64,000 bases of DNA, from positions 62,001 to 126,000 of the forward strand of contig JANRIX010000033.1 in assembly GCA_033764435.1 (NCBI GenBank), in the 5' to 3' direction. Under the pieces are notes generated by a model, which did no database searches, was not told where the DNA came from, and saw only the letters and a list, made by a program, of their open reading frames with translations. Origin of the DNA: JAEUMY01 sp033764435 (GTDB taxonomy: Bacteria; Pseudomonadota; Gammaproteobacteria; Burkholderiales; Usitatibacteraceae). The position numbers and the translations under genes were made by a program. This document shows, in pieces, positions 50,501 to 58,565 of the stretch. Positions within the stretch are counted from its first letter, which is position 1; every line of letters starts with the position of its first letter.

Positions 50501-52227
50501 GTCAGCACCGGTTGTGCGACGTCAAACCAGATGCCGGGATCCTTGGCGTCGATGTCCAGCAGGTTGGGACGCGGGCCGATGGAAATGCCCAGCGCCATGA
50601 CCAGCTCTTCGCGGATCGGATCGATGGGCGGGTTGGTCACTTGCGCGAAGAGCTGCTTGAAGTAGTGATACAGCGTCTTCGGTTTGTCCGACAGCACAGC
50701 CAGCGGCGAGTCGTTGCCCATCGAGCCGATGGGCTCCTCGCCGCTTTTCGCCATCGCGGACAGGATGATCTTGAGATCCTCCTGGGTGTAGCCGAAGGCC
50801 TGCTGGCGATCGAGCAACGGAACGGGCGACACCTCGGCCGGTGCCGGATCCGGCAGGTCTTCCAGGCGGATGCGGCCTTTCTTCACCCATTCCTTGTAGG
50901 GCTTGGCGGCGGCGAGATCGCGCTTGAGCTCGTTGTCGTCGATGATCCTGCCGCGCTCCAGGTCAACCAGGAACATCTTGCCCGGCTGCAGGCGCCACTT
51001 TTTCACGATCTTGGACTCGGGAATGTCCAGGACACCGGCTTCCGAGGCCAGCACGACGTAGTCATCGTCCGTGACGATGTAGCGCGCGGGGCGCAGGCCA
51101 TTGCGGTCCAGCGTCGCGCCAATCTGGCGGCCGTCGGTGAACGCCATCGCGGCCGGGCCGTCCCACGGCTCCATCATGCCGGCGTGGTATTCGTAGAACG
51201 CCTTGCGATCCTCGTCCATGAGCTTGTTGCCGCTCCAGGCCTCGGGAATCATCATCATCATGGCTTGGGCCAATGGATAACCGCCCATGGTGAGCAGTTC
51301 CAGCGCGTTGTCGAACGATGCCGAGTCCGACTGGCCGTCATAGATCAGCGGCCAGATCTTGTCGAGGTCCTCGCCCAGCACGGGTGAGGAGATGCCGCGC
51401 TGGCGCGCGCGAATCCAGTTCACGTTGCCACGCAGCGTGTTGATCTCGCCGTTGTGCGCAATCATGCGGAACGGGTGCGCCAGGTCCCAGGTCGGAAACG
51501 TGTTGGTTGAGAAACGCTGGTGCACGAGCGCCAGGGCTGTGACCATGGTTGGATCCTGCAGGTCGACAAAGTACTCGCCCACCTGGTCCGCGAGCAGCAT
51601 CCCCTTGTAGACGATGGTGCGCGTCGACATCGACGGCACGTAGAACTCCTTGCCGTGGCGCAGATTGAGCGCCTGGATGGCGTGGCCGGAGCTCTTGCGG
51701 ATGATGTAGAGCTTCCGTTCCAGATCATCCTGCGACATGTTGTTGCGGCCGCGGCCGATGAAAACCTGGCGCACGATCGGCTCCACGGCCACGGCGGCGC
51801 GGGAGAGTCCCGTGTTGTTGGTGGGCACGTCACGCCAGCCCAACAGCACCTGCCCCTCGGCCTGGATGGCCCGCTCGATTTCCTGCTCGCAGGCCATGCG
51901 TGAGGCCGCTTCGCGCGGCAGGAACACCATGCCCACGCCGTACTGGCCGACTGCCGGCAGCGTGATCTTCTGCAGGCCGCACACGCGGCGCAAATGCGCA
52001 TCGGGGAGCTGAATCAGAATCCCGGCACCGTCGCCCAGGAGCGGGTCATAACCCGTGGCGCCACGGTGGCTCAGGTTATCCAGAATCTTCAGGCCCTGCT
52101 CGATGATCCCGTGCGATTTCCCGCCCTTGATGTGTGCGATGAAGCCGACACCGCAGGCGTCGTGTTCGTTTTGGGGGTCGTAGAGACCCTGTGGGCCTGG
52201 AGTCTGGCCGGAGCGGGATGCCTGCAT
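47518..52227 (-). CDS. gltB: Glutamate synthase (NADPH) large subunit
   Basis: Makes two glutamates from glutamine and 2-oxoglutarate, the second half of the GS-GOGAT ammonium assimilation route. The 1569 residues have the N-terminal glutaminase with nucleophile Cys25 (EHDACGVGF, after a short propeptide), the central and FMN domains (GMPEG-type [24 protein letters not shown]), the 3Fe-4S cysteines in [20 protein letters not shown] and a C-terminal GXGXG beta-helix domain. A palindrome copy at 48349-48360 reads Ala-Asn-Ile-Arg in [12 protein letters not shown]. A structured leader lies upstream. Confidence 0.97.
   Translation of the reverse strand: [1569 protein letters not shown]
48349..48360. 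repeat. Iterated palindrome, copy 22 (inside gltB)
   Basis: Exact copy, read on minus as Ala-Asn-Ile-Arg. It is the last exact copy before a 15-kb stretch without any. Confidence 0.95.
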
Positions 52228-52565
52228 GGTGAGTCCTCAAAAAGTCGGGCGGACAGCTAGGCTGTCTAGTTTCTGACAGTCTGTCCGCCTGAGGCAAGAA
52301 CAGACTTTGCGGGCAAGGCTGGTGGCCTCGTTGGGGCGGGTGCGCCGGGAAGCCCGAGCGACCCGTCCTTGGACGTGCGGGGATGGATTGATGATAGCGA
52401 GACGCGTGCTGCGCCGCAACATTGGGAGGAGTAACAGCGGTTCATGATCTGAATGGGCAGGCGCCTGAAGGCGCACTGCTGCAGCGCAGGTCGCGCGTTG
52501 TACACTTCCAGCTGGCGCATTCGTATCCATACGAAGCGCATCAGCCCACACCTGCGAGGACGCCC
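52228..52565. promoter_or_regulatory. Divergent region between gltB and the first lipoprotein gene, with a hairpin leader
   Basis: 338 bp. On the gltB side a 9-bp stem GGCGGACAG / CTGTCCGCC (52248-52256 with 52281-52289) encloses an inner CTGTC/GACAG pair; on the minus strand it is followed four bases later by TTTTT, then GAGGA and the gltB ATG. This looks like an attenuator or a structured leader next to the ribosome-binding site. The side facing the lipoprotein shows no obvious promoter hexamers. Confidence 0.5.
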
Positions 52566-53894
52566 ATGTCTGTAAAACAACTGGCCCAGTTTTTTCTGCC
52601 CACGCTTTTGCTCGCCGGGCTGTTACAAGGATGTGGATCTGGCGCGGTGTCTTCTCCGCCTAGCACAACCACAGGTGAATTGCTGGTCCTACCGGCGCAA
52701 GCGGAGGTTTTTCCGAATACGCCTACAACGTTCACCATCAGTGGGGGGCGTGCCGGCTATGCGGTGTTCTCGTCGAACAATGCGGTAGTGCCCGTGACCG
52801 AGACGGTAAACGGTGCGCAGTTCACCATTATCGCGAGTGAAGTTGCTCAAGATACAACCGTAACCTTGACGGTTCGAGATCAGAACAACACGACCAAATC
52901 CGCGACGGCCGTCGTCAAGGTCTCTACCCTTTCCAGTGCGGTGACGTTCACGCCGGTTTCGCCATCGGCCACCACCAATTGCGGTACCGGCGCCGTCATG
53001 TGCGGCGGCGGGGATGCCGTCCTTCAAGTGAGGTCCGTTCAGAATGGCGTGCCGCTCGCCAATCGCGCACTCCGATTTGATGTAGTCAACGGCCAGTTTG
53101 CATTCGTGACCTCCCCGAATGGCGCCACGGCATCGACGCACACGGTCTCGACAGACGCGAGCGGTACGGCCAATGTCACCCTTCGTGCGGGAGCGGGTGT
53201 TACTTCGCAAGCGGCGGTCCTCCGATACACAGATGTACCGACCGGCCAGGCCAAAACGTTTCCGTTTGCCATCACCCAATTCATCAATGGGGCATCGACC
53301 CTGACCGTGATTCCTTCCAGCGCCGGCTGGACCGGGACTAACACCACGAACTGCGCGGCAAACGTCTCGACGACACACTACATTTTCGGCGGTACGCCGC
53401 CGTATACCGTTTCCAACACATCGCCCTTGTTTGCACAGATCAGTCCGACCATCGTGGCTGCCAGCGGCGGCGGGGTGAACGTCACCGTCACTGGTTCCGT
53501 CTGCAGCACTGGAACGGGGGGAACACAGTTCGCGGTAACAGATGCGGCCGGGCTGACCACGACGTTCAGCGTGTCGAATACGGTAGGTACTGCTGCCCCG
53601 CCTGGTCCGCCGATTTCTGCGCCGATATTGGTCCCGCCTTCGGTGACGCTGGCGTGCGGACAGAGCACTCAAATCGCAGTAGTCCTTACCGGCACACTGA
53701 GCTACGCAGTGAGCCATCCCGGTCTCATCACCGTCCCGCCTCCCGCTGGAAACGTACTGACAGTCACGCGCTCCAGTCCGAGTACGTCCGCAGTTGGGGC
53801 GGCTGGCCTCGCAGCCGTCACACTAAACGTTTCGGACGGCACGCGCGTAACGACAGGAACTATCACATTGAACCCGCCAGGCGCCTGTCCCTAA
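52566..53894 (+). CDS. Putative surface lipoprotein with Ig-like repeats (paralogue 1)
   Basis: 442 residues. The N-terminus MSVKQLAQFFLPTLLLAGLLQGC is a lipoprotein signal with lipobox LQGC, then a Gly/Ser/Thr linker. The rest is Thr/Val/Ser-rich beta structure in Ig-like units: FTISGGRAGYAVFSSNN, TLTVRDQNNTTKSATAVVKV, IFGGTPPYTVSNTSP. Paired cysteines (TNCGTGAVMC, TNCAANV, GSVCSTG) could form disulfides. It is a clear paralogue of the next gene: the same lipobox start, TGELLVLPA against TGELAILPA, GGTPPY units and a C-terminal CP. A big-domain/adhesin-like role is inferred from architecture only. Confidence 0.72.
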   Translation: MSVKQLAQFFLPTLLLAGLLQGCGSGAVSSPPSTTTGELLVLPAQAEVFPNTPTTFTISGGRAGYAVFSSNNAVVPVTETVNGAQFTIIASEVAQDTTVTLTVRDQNNTTKSATAVVKVSTLSSAVTFTPVSPSATTNCGTGAVMCGGGDAVLQVRSVQNGVPLANRALRFDVVNGQFAFVTSPNGATASTHTVSTDASGTANVTLRAGAGVTSQAAVLRYTDVPTGQAKTFPFAITQFINGASTLTVIPSSAGWTGTNTTNCAANVSTTHYIFGGTPPYTVSNTSPLFAQISPTIVAASGGGVNVTVTGSVCSTGTGGTQFAVTDAAGLTTTFSVSNTVGTAAPPGPPISAPILVPPSVTLACGQSTQIAVVLTGTLSYAVSHPGLITVPPPAGNVLTVTRSSPSTSAVGAAGLAAVTLNVSDGTRVTTGTITLNPPGACP

Positions 53895-54090
53895 TTAAAT
53901 CAAGGAGTTGCCGGGGTTGGAGGGGTTTGATGCCACCAACGGGGCTCAGGACGCTATCGGTTGGAGCTAACCACAAAGTACTTGCATCAATCTGCAAGTT
54001 GCGCTTTAATAAAACTCGGTAACCCTATAATTTTCGGCAACTATCTGGAAATCCACTAGACAGTTTCCGGCAAAGCGAAAGGAAACGACC
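53895..54090. other. Gap between the two lipoprotein genes
   Basis: 196 bp, relatively AT-rich compared with its surroundings, with no hairpin terminator and no clear promoter. GAAAGGAAA just before 54091 serves as the ribosome-binding site of the second lipoprotein. Confidence 0.5.
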
Positions 54091-55428
54091 GTGCTCAACG
54101 ACTTCTTGCGTCGGTCCAACAAATCCCTGGCAGCCTTGGTTCTGGGCGCCTCAACCCTCCTGCTCCAATCCTGTGGCGGCGGCGGAACATCCAGTGATAC
54201 AGGGCTGAGGACGGGTGAACTTGCCATCCTGCCGGCCACCTCGACGGTCTTCGCGGGGAATCCGTTCACCTTCACCATCGCAGGCGGGACGCCCCCTTAT
54301 AATTTGCAGAGTAGCGAGCCCGCGCTGCTTCCTCTCAACTTAACCACCAGTTCGAATTCGTACACGGTGGTGCCTGGCAACCCCTCCGTGATCGACGCCG
54401 GTTTGCCGCCCGAGGCCTACCCCATACGCACCGTCAACCTGACTGTTCGTGACAATGGCGGACGGCAGGCCACCGCGACTGTCGCCGTGGGTCAGAATTT
54501 TTTGCTCGGCTTTGATGTATCCATAACTTCGATCTCCACTTGCGGAGTGACGGGGGGAGCAGGCGCAACGGTTTCAGTGGCAGCATGCGCAGGCGCAGAG
54601 TCACGTATCGACATCAGACCCTCCTCCAGCGGACTCTTCCGACCCAATCGCCGTATTCGTTACTCGGTTCTGTTTGGGCCACTGTCATACATTCAGGATG
54701 ACAATGTCACCTTGGCGCCAACCTATACAGTCGTGACTGACGGCTTTGGCAGATCTGTTGCCCGGTTTGTGCCGGCTGCGAACGCATTGACACAGTTTGT
54801 CGGCATCCGCCTTACGGATGTGGATTCTGGCTCTTATCGTGATGTCGTCTTCACTCTCTTGAGTGCGCCAACGGGGCCGCTGACCGCGACGCCGGCTACA
54901 TTGCCCGTCATCGCCGGTGGAACCACCCAGCAGTGCGGCCAGGGGCAGGCAAACGTGCTCATCACGGGCGGCGTGCCGCCGTACACAGCGGTGACAACCG
55001 CACCGCTCAACGTGTTGATCACCCCGTCAACAATTCCTGCAAGCGGCGGCGTGCTCTCCGTTTCATACGGCGGTGGCTTGCCACCAAACTGCGGAGGCGG
55101 CTCGATCGTGATTACTGATGCGGTCGGCACGTCGGTTACGGTGACGGCGTCATCGGCGCCCGGCACCACGACGCCAACTCAGCCGCTTACCGTGTCGCCG
55201 ACAAGCTTCTGCTTCACTGCGGCCTTGCAGACCGGCACCGCGATAACGCTTGGAGGCAATACCACCAAGGTCGTCAATTCCGCCAACACTTCGATCGCAA
55301 CGGCGACCCTTGCGGGCAACACTGTGACAATCACTGCGCAAGCCGGATTGGGCACTACCACCGTGACGGTGAACGATGGAGCGGCATCGGTGGGTATCAA
55401 CGTCACACGCGCAGCAGTCTGCCCATAG
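54091..55428 (+). CDS. Putative surface lipoprotein with Ig-like repeats (paralogue 2)
   Basis: 445 residues from the GTG at 54091, which has AAGGAAA nine bases upstream. The signal is SLAALVLGASTLLLQSC with lipobox LQSC, followed by GGGGTSS and beta-rich units: FTFTIAGGTPPYNLQSSEPAL, VNLTVRDNGGRQATATVAV, VLITGGVPPYTAVTTAPL, VITDAVGTSVTVTAS. It shares layout, spacing and the terminal Cys-Pro with paralogue 1, so the pair probably arose by tandem duplication followed by strong divergence. It ends in a strong terminator. Function is unknown; surface display is likely. Confidence 0.72.
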   Translation: MLNDFLRRSNKSLAALVLGASTLLLQSCGGGGTSSDTGLRTGELAILPATSTVFAGNPFTFTIAGGTPPYNLQSSEPALLPLNLTTSSNSYTVVPGNPSVIDAGLPPEAYPIRTVNLTVRDNGGRQATATVAVGQNFLLGFDVSITSISTCGVTGGAGATVSVAACAGAESRIDIRPSSSGLFRPNRRIRYSVLFGPLSYIQDDNVTLAPTYTVVTDGFGRSVARFVPAANALTQFVGIRLTDVDSGSYRDVVFTLLSAPTGPLTATPATLPVIAGGTTQQCGQGQANVLITGGVPPYTAVTTAPLNVLITPSTIPASGGVLSVSYGGGLPPNCGGGSIVITDAVGTSVTVTASSAPGTTTPTQPLTVSPTSFCFTAALQTGTAITLGGNTTKVVNSANTSIATATLAGNTVTITAQAGLGTTTVTVNDGAASVGINVTRAAVCP

Positions 55429-55453
55429 GCGGCTACCTTGCTGCAGGTTCGAT

Positions 55454-55484
55454 CGCGGGCACCTTCGGGTGCCCGCGTTTTTTT
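55454..55484 (+). terminator. Rho-independent terminator with UUCG tetraloop
   Basis: A perfect 10-bp stem CGCGGGCACC / GGTGCCCGCG closed by TTCG, followed by seven Ts, 25 bp after the second lipoprotein gene. UUCG loops make very stable RNA hairpins, so this is a textbook terminator. Confidence 0.95.
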
Positions 55485-55544
55485 CATGCGGGAGTCGACC
55501 GCTGGCTTGTGGCGGTGCGGCGCACCGCACGGTCCATTCGGGGC

Positions 55545-56519
55545 ATGAGTCCGGGAGTCTCCGTTCTGGTGTGGGTGGTTGCGGCGGCGCTGCTAGCCGC
55601 AGCACTCACTGCATTGGCGGCGCGTCTTTCGCTTCGAGTGGGCATCCTTCTGGATCATCCCAATGCCAGGTCGTTGCATCGACGTACAACACCGCGGATC
55701 GGTGGGATCGCATTTCTCGTTGCGGTTGTCGTGACCATGATCGCATCGGGGCGCGGCATGCCGTTTGCACTTTCGCTTGCGGTGCTCGCGGTGGTCATGA
55801 TTTCCTTGCTCGATGACTGGCGCGCCCAGCCCATTGCTTTGCGTCTTGCCGTCCACGCGGTGTCGGCCGTGGTCGCAGTGGCCGGATTGCTGCCAGGCAA
55901 TTGGGCGGTTCCGCTTCTTGCGGTGCTTGTTGTGTGGTCGGCCAACCTGTTCAACTTCATGGACGGCGCAGATGGTCTCGCGGCATCGATGGCGCTCATC
56001 GGTTTCTCGATGCTGGGCTGGGCCGGCTGGGGGTCTGGGCACGAGGCGGGAAGCATTTCCCTTATCCTCGCAGGCGCGGTCGCCGGATTCCTCCTGTTCA
56101 ACCTGCCGCCGGCCAGAGTTTTCATGGGCGACGCCGGATCCATTCCGTTGGGCTTCGGCGCGGCCCTGATTTCAATCTGGGGGGTTCGGGATGGCCTGTG
56201 GCCCGCCTGGTTTCCCGTGCTTGTGTTCCTGCCCTTTCTTCTCGACGCGAGCTTCACGCTGCTTCGCCGTGTCTGGCGGGGAGAGCGGTTCTGGATGGCG
56301 CATCGTGAGCATCTGTATCAGAGGCTGGTGCTCGCAGGATGGACGCACCGAAGACTTCTGACGGTTGCGGTCCCGCTGATGCTTTTGACGGGCATGACGG
56401 CGTGCTGGCTGCTGAAGCTGCCGATCACCGTGCAGTTCCCTGTTTCCGTGCTGCTCTGTCTCTGTTCGGCGACACTTTACTCGATAGCGCATCGTCGGCT
56501 TGCGCGTTCGACTGAATGA
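55545..56519 (+). CDS. WecA/MraY-family glycosyl-1-phosphate transferase
   Basis: Integral membrane enzymes of this family move a sugar phosphate from a UDP-sugar onto undecaprenyl phosphate to begin O-antigen, capsule or other glycan chains. The 324 residues (ATG at 55545) have about ten hydrophobic helices, the DD pair in SLLDDWR (90-91), NFMDGADGLA (137-146), MGDAGS (193-198) and the HREHLYQR loop. The absence of peptidoglycan genes around it favours a WecA/WbpL-like role over MraY. It precedes the CapD-like gene on the same strand. Confidence 0.88.
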   Translation: MSPGVSVLVWVVAAALLAAALTALAARLSLRVGILLDHPNARSLHRRTTPRIGGIAFLVAVVVTMIASGRGMPFALSLAVLAVVMISLLDDWRAQPIALRLAVHAVSAVVAVAGLLPGNWAVPLLAVLVVWSANLFNFMDGADGLAASMALIGFSMLGWAGWGSGHEAGSISLILAGAVAGFLLFNLPPARVFMGDAGSIPLGFGAALISIWGVRDGLWPAWFPVLVFLPFLLDASFTLLRRVWRGERFWMAHREHLYQRLVLAGWTHRRLLTVAVPLMLLTGMTACWLLKLPITVQFPVSVLLCLCSATLYSIAHRRLARSTE

Positions 56520-56629
56520 GCCAATAATCATTACGAAGCAGCCAACGAATCCCAAAAAAAACAATGTGCCATGCCCCCGGGCGCGGCATCGCGCGCAGGA
56601 CCGGAACCTCGCTTTGATTGGAGCCTGCG

Positions 56630-58225
56630 ATGCGAATTGACTTTGCCCACACTTGGGCGCGCGTTTGCCTCATTGTGTTGGCGATGTCCGTGCTTGCAGT
56701 CGTTGCCGCTCTTTCTGGTTCACTCTGGCTGGGTGCCGCCGGTTGGATTGTGGCGGGCGTGGCCTGCGTTGCTCTGGCGGAGTACGCAAGAAGGTTGCGA
56801 ACAACAAAAAATGTCGATTCCGCGCCCCGGCCCAAACGTCCCACCCCAATCGTGCTTGTCGATTGCGCTGCAGAACGCGACCTGATGGCGCTCAGGTTCG
56901 ACGCTGGTAGCGACTGGTGCGTGGTGGCGTCGTGCGTCGAGGAACGATTCACCCACGAGGTGCGCCGAAGTGGCGCAGCCCATGCCTGCGTGTCGTGCCT
57001 CCCTGCCAGCCACGAACAGCGCAGAGATCTGCTAGAACGGGCGGCGGAGCTTGGGGTGACGCTGTGGCTGCCGGAAAGCGAACGGAGCAACGCCGACGGA
57101 CGCAACCGGCTGCGAAAGTGGCGAATCGATGATGTTCTTCTCTGCAATGCGGTCGATTCTACGGAGATGTCGGTGCGCGAACTTCTTGCGGGCAAGGTTG
57201 TGCTTGTGACCGGTGCGGGTGGCTCGATAGGCGGGGAGCTTTGTCGCCAGATCGCGGCGCAACAGCCAAGCCTGATCATTCTGTTCGAGCAAAGCGAATA
57301 CGCGCTTTACAGCATAGAGCAGCAGCTGGGGGACCAGTTTCCTCAACTGCCAACGGTAGCGGTCATCGGTGATGTGAAGAGCGAGACGCGAGTCAACGAC
57401 CTCATGCGGCGCTACCAGCCCGCCGTGGTCTTCCATGCTGCAGCCTACAAGCATGTGCCGCTGATGGAGGACTGCAACGCGTGGGAGGCCTTGCGCAACA
57501 ACGTGCTCGGCACCTACGTGCTTGCGCGCGCTGCGATCAATCACGCAGTGGACAAATTTGTCCTGGTATCGACCGACAAGGCGGTCAATCCAACCAATGT
57601 CATGGGTGCGTCGAAGCGTCTTGCGGAGATGGTATGCCAGGCATTGCAGCAAACGACGTCACTTCCAAGATTCGAGATGGTTCGTTTTGGAAATGTGCTG
57701 GGCAGCGCGGGCAGCGTGATCCCCCGTTTCGAAGAGCAAATTGCCAAGGGCGGGCCGGTCACGGTGACCCATCCGGATATGGTCCGCTACTTCATGTCCA
57801 TTCCAGAGGCGGCCAGACTCGTCTTGCAGGCGGGCAGCATGGGACTGGGTGGCGAAATATTCGTCATGGACATGGGTAAGCCCATTCGGATTCTGAACCT
57901 CGCCCAGGACATGATCAGGCTATCCGGACACGGGCTCGACAGAATTCCGATAGATTTCAGTGGTCTGCGTCCCGGGGAAAAACTCTTCGAGGAACTCTTG
58001 CTGGACGGTGAACAAACTCGCGCAACACCGCACCCTCGGCTGCGAGTTGCCAAGGCGCGCGAAGTACCCGCGAACTGGTTACCCGGACTGCTTGAGTGGA
58101 TGTCGGCTGAGTCCGAGCCTGACGAGCATGCACTGCGCCGTGACCTCAAGAAGTGGGTGCCGGAATATGCGACACCGATCCGGCCACAGCTGCGCGCAGT
58201 GGGCGGCGGCCGAGCGCCACATTGA
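56630..58225 (+). CDS. CapD/WbpM-like nucleotide-sugar 4,6-dehydratase
   Basis: Membrane-bound short-chain dehydrogenase relatives that dehydrate UDP-GlcNAc to feed bacillosamine, QuiNAc or FucNAc synthesis. The 531 residues begin with two hydrophobic helices (about 11-33 and 34-51), fewer than the usual four, then a Rossmann domain with VLVTGAGGSIGGELC (191-205), FHAAAYKHVPLMED, STDKAVNPTNVMGASKRLAE and MVRFGNVLGSAGSVIPRF. The ATG at 56630 has GGAG seven bases upstream. Together with the preceding transferase it suggests glycan-chain initiation, though no further cluster genes follow. Confidence 0.88.
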   Translation: MRIDFAHTWARVCLIVLAMSVLAVVAALSGSLWLGAAGWIVAGVACVALAEYARRLRTTKNVDSAPRPKRPTPIVLVDCAAERDLMALRFDAGSDWCVVASCVEERFTHEVRRSGAAHACVSCLPASHEQRRDLLERAAELGVTLWLPESERSNADGRNRLRKWRIDDVLLCNAVDSTEMSVRELLAGKVVLVTGAGGSIGGELCRQIAAQQPSLIILFEQSEYALYSIEQQLGDQFPQLPTVAVIGDVKSETRVNDLMRRYQPAVVFHAAAYKHVPLMEDCNAWEALRNNVLGTYVLARAAINHAVDKFVLVSTDKAVNPTNVMGASKRLAEMVCQALQQTTSLPRFEMVRFGNVLGSAGSVIPRFEEQIAKGGPVTVTHPDMVRYFMSIPEAARLVLQAGSMGLGGEIFVMDMGKPIRILNLAQDMIRLSGHGLDRIPIDFSGLRPGEKLFEELLLDGEQTRATPHPRLRVAKAREVPANWLPGLLEWMSAESEPDEHALRRDLKKWVPEYATPIRPQLRAVGGGRAPH

Positions 58226-58326
58226 AGCGGTCAGGGTGGCCGATGTAGGTGACAGCCTCGTGCGTTACCCCCCAGCAGCGGGCTTGGCTGAACGCAAAAA
58301 AAGACCACGCTCAGGTGGCATTCAGA

Positions 58327-58403
58327 TGGCGCGCCCAGCAGGAGTCGAACCTGCGACCTTTGGCTTCGGAAACCAACACTCTATCCAACTGAGCTATGGG
58401 CGC
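58327..58403 (-). tRNA. tRNA-Arg (anticodon CCG)
   Basis: 77 nt with encoded 3' CCA. The acceptor stem is GCGCCCA paired with TGGGCGC and discriminator G; the D arm contains AGCTCAGTTGGATAGAG, the anticodon arm reads TTGGT-TTCCGAA-GCCAA with CCG at positions 34-36, and the T arm has GGTTCGACTCC. CCG reads the arginine codon CGG. It is transcribed opposite to its neighbours in an intergenic gap. Confidence 0.95.
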
Positions 58404-58525
58404 TTCCTGAGACTGCTCAAGGGCTGGCAGTTTAACCCTTAACCTTGTTCGCCGCCATGGTGCTCACCCATTGTTGCTGGAGCGACAAGACGGGTACACG
58501 GCGGGTGCTTGGCACGACCTGACGG

Positions 58526-58531
58526 TATAAT
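58526..58531 (+). promoter_or_regulatory. Possible -10 element of the cytochrome c5 gene
   Basis: TATAAT perfectly matches the -10 consensus, 34 bp before the ATG at 58566. No good -35 lies 17 bp upstream. Confidence 0.4.
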
Positions 58532-58565
58532 CCGCCCAGTTCAACAGAGGATTCATGAGGGAAAC

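Noticed and set aside
57852..57865. GCGAAATATTCGT in the CapD-like gene as a palindrome copy
   Set aside because: It has an extra A in the centre and is not symmetric; counted as unrelated.
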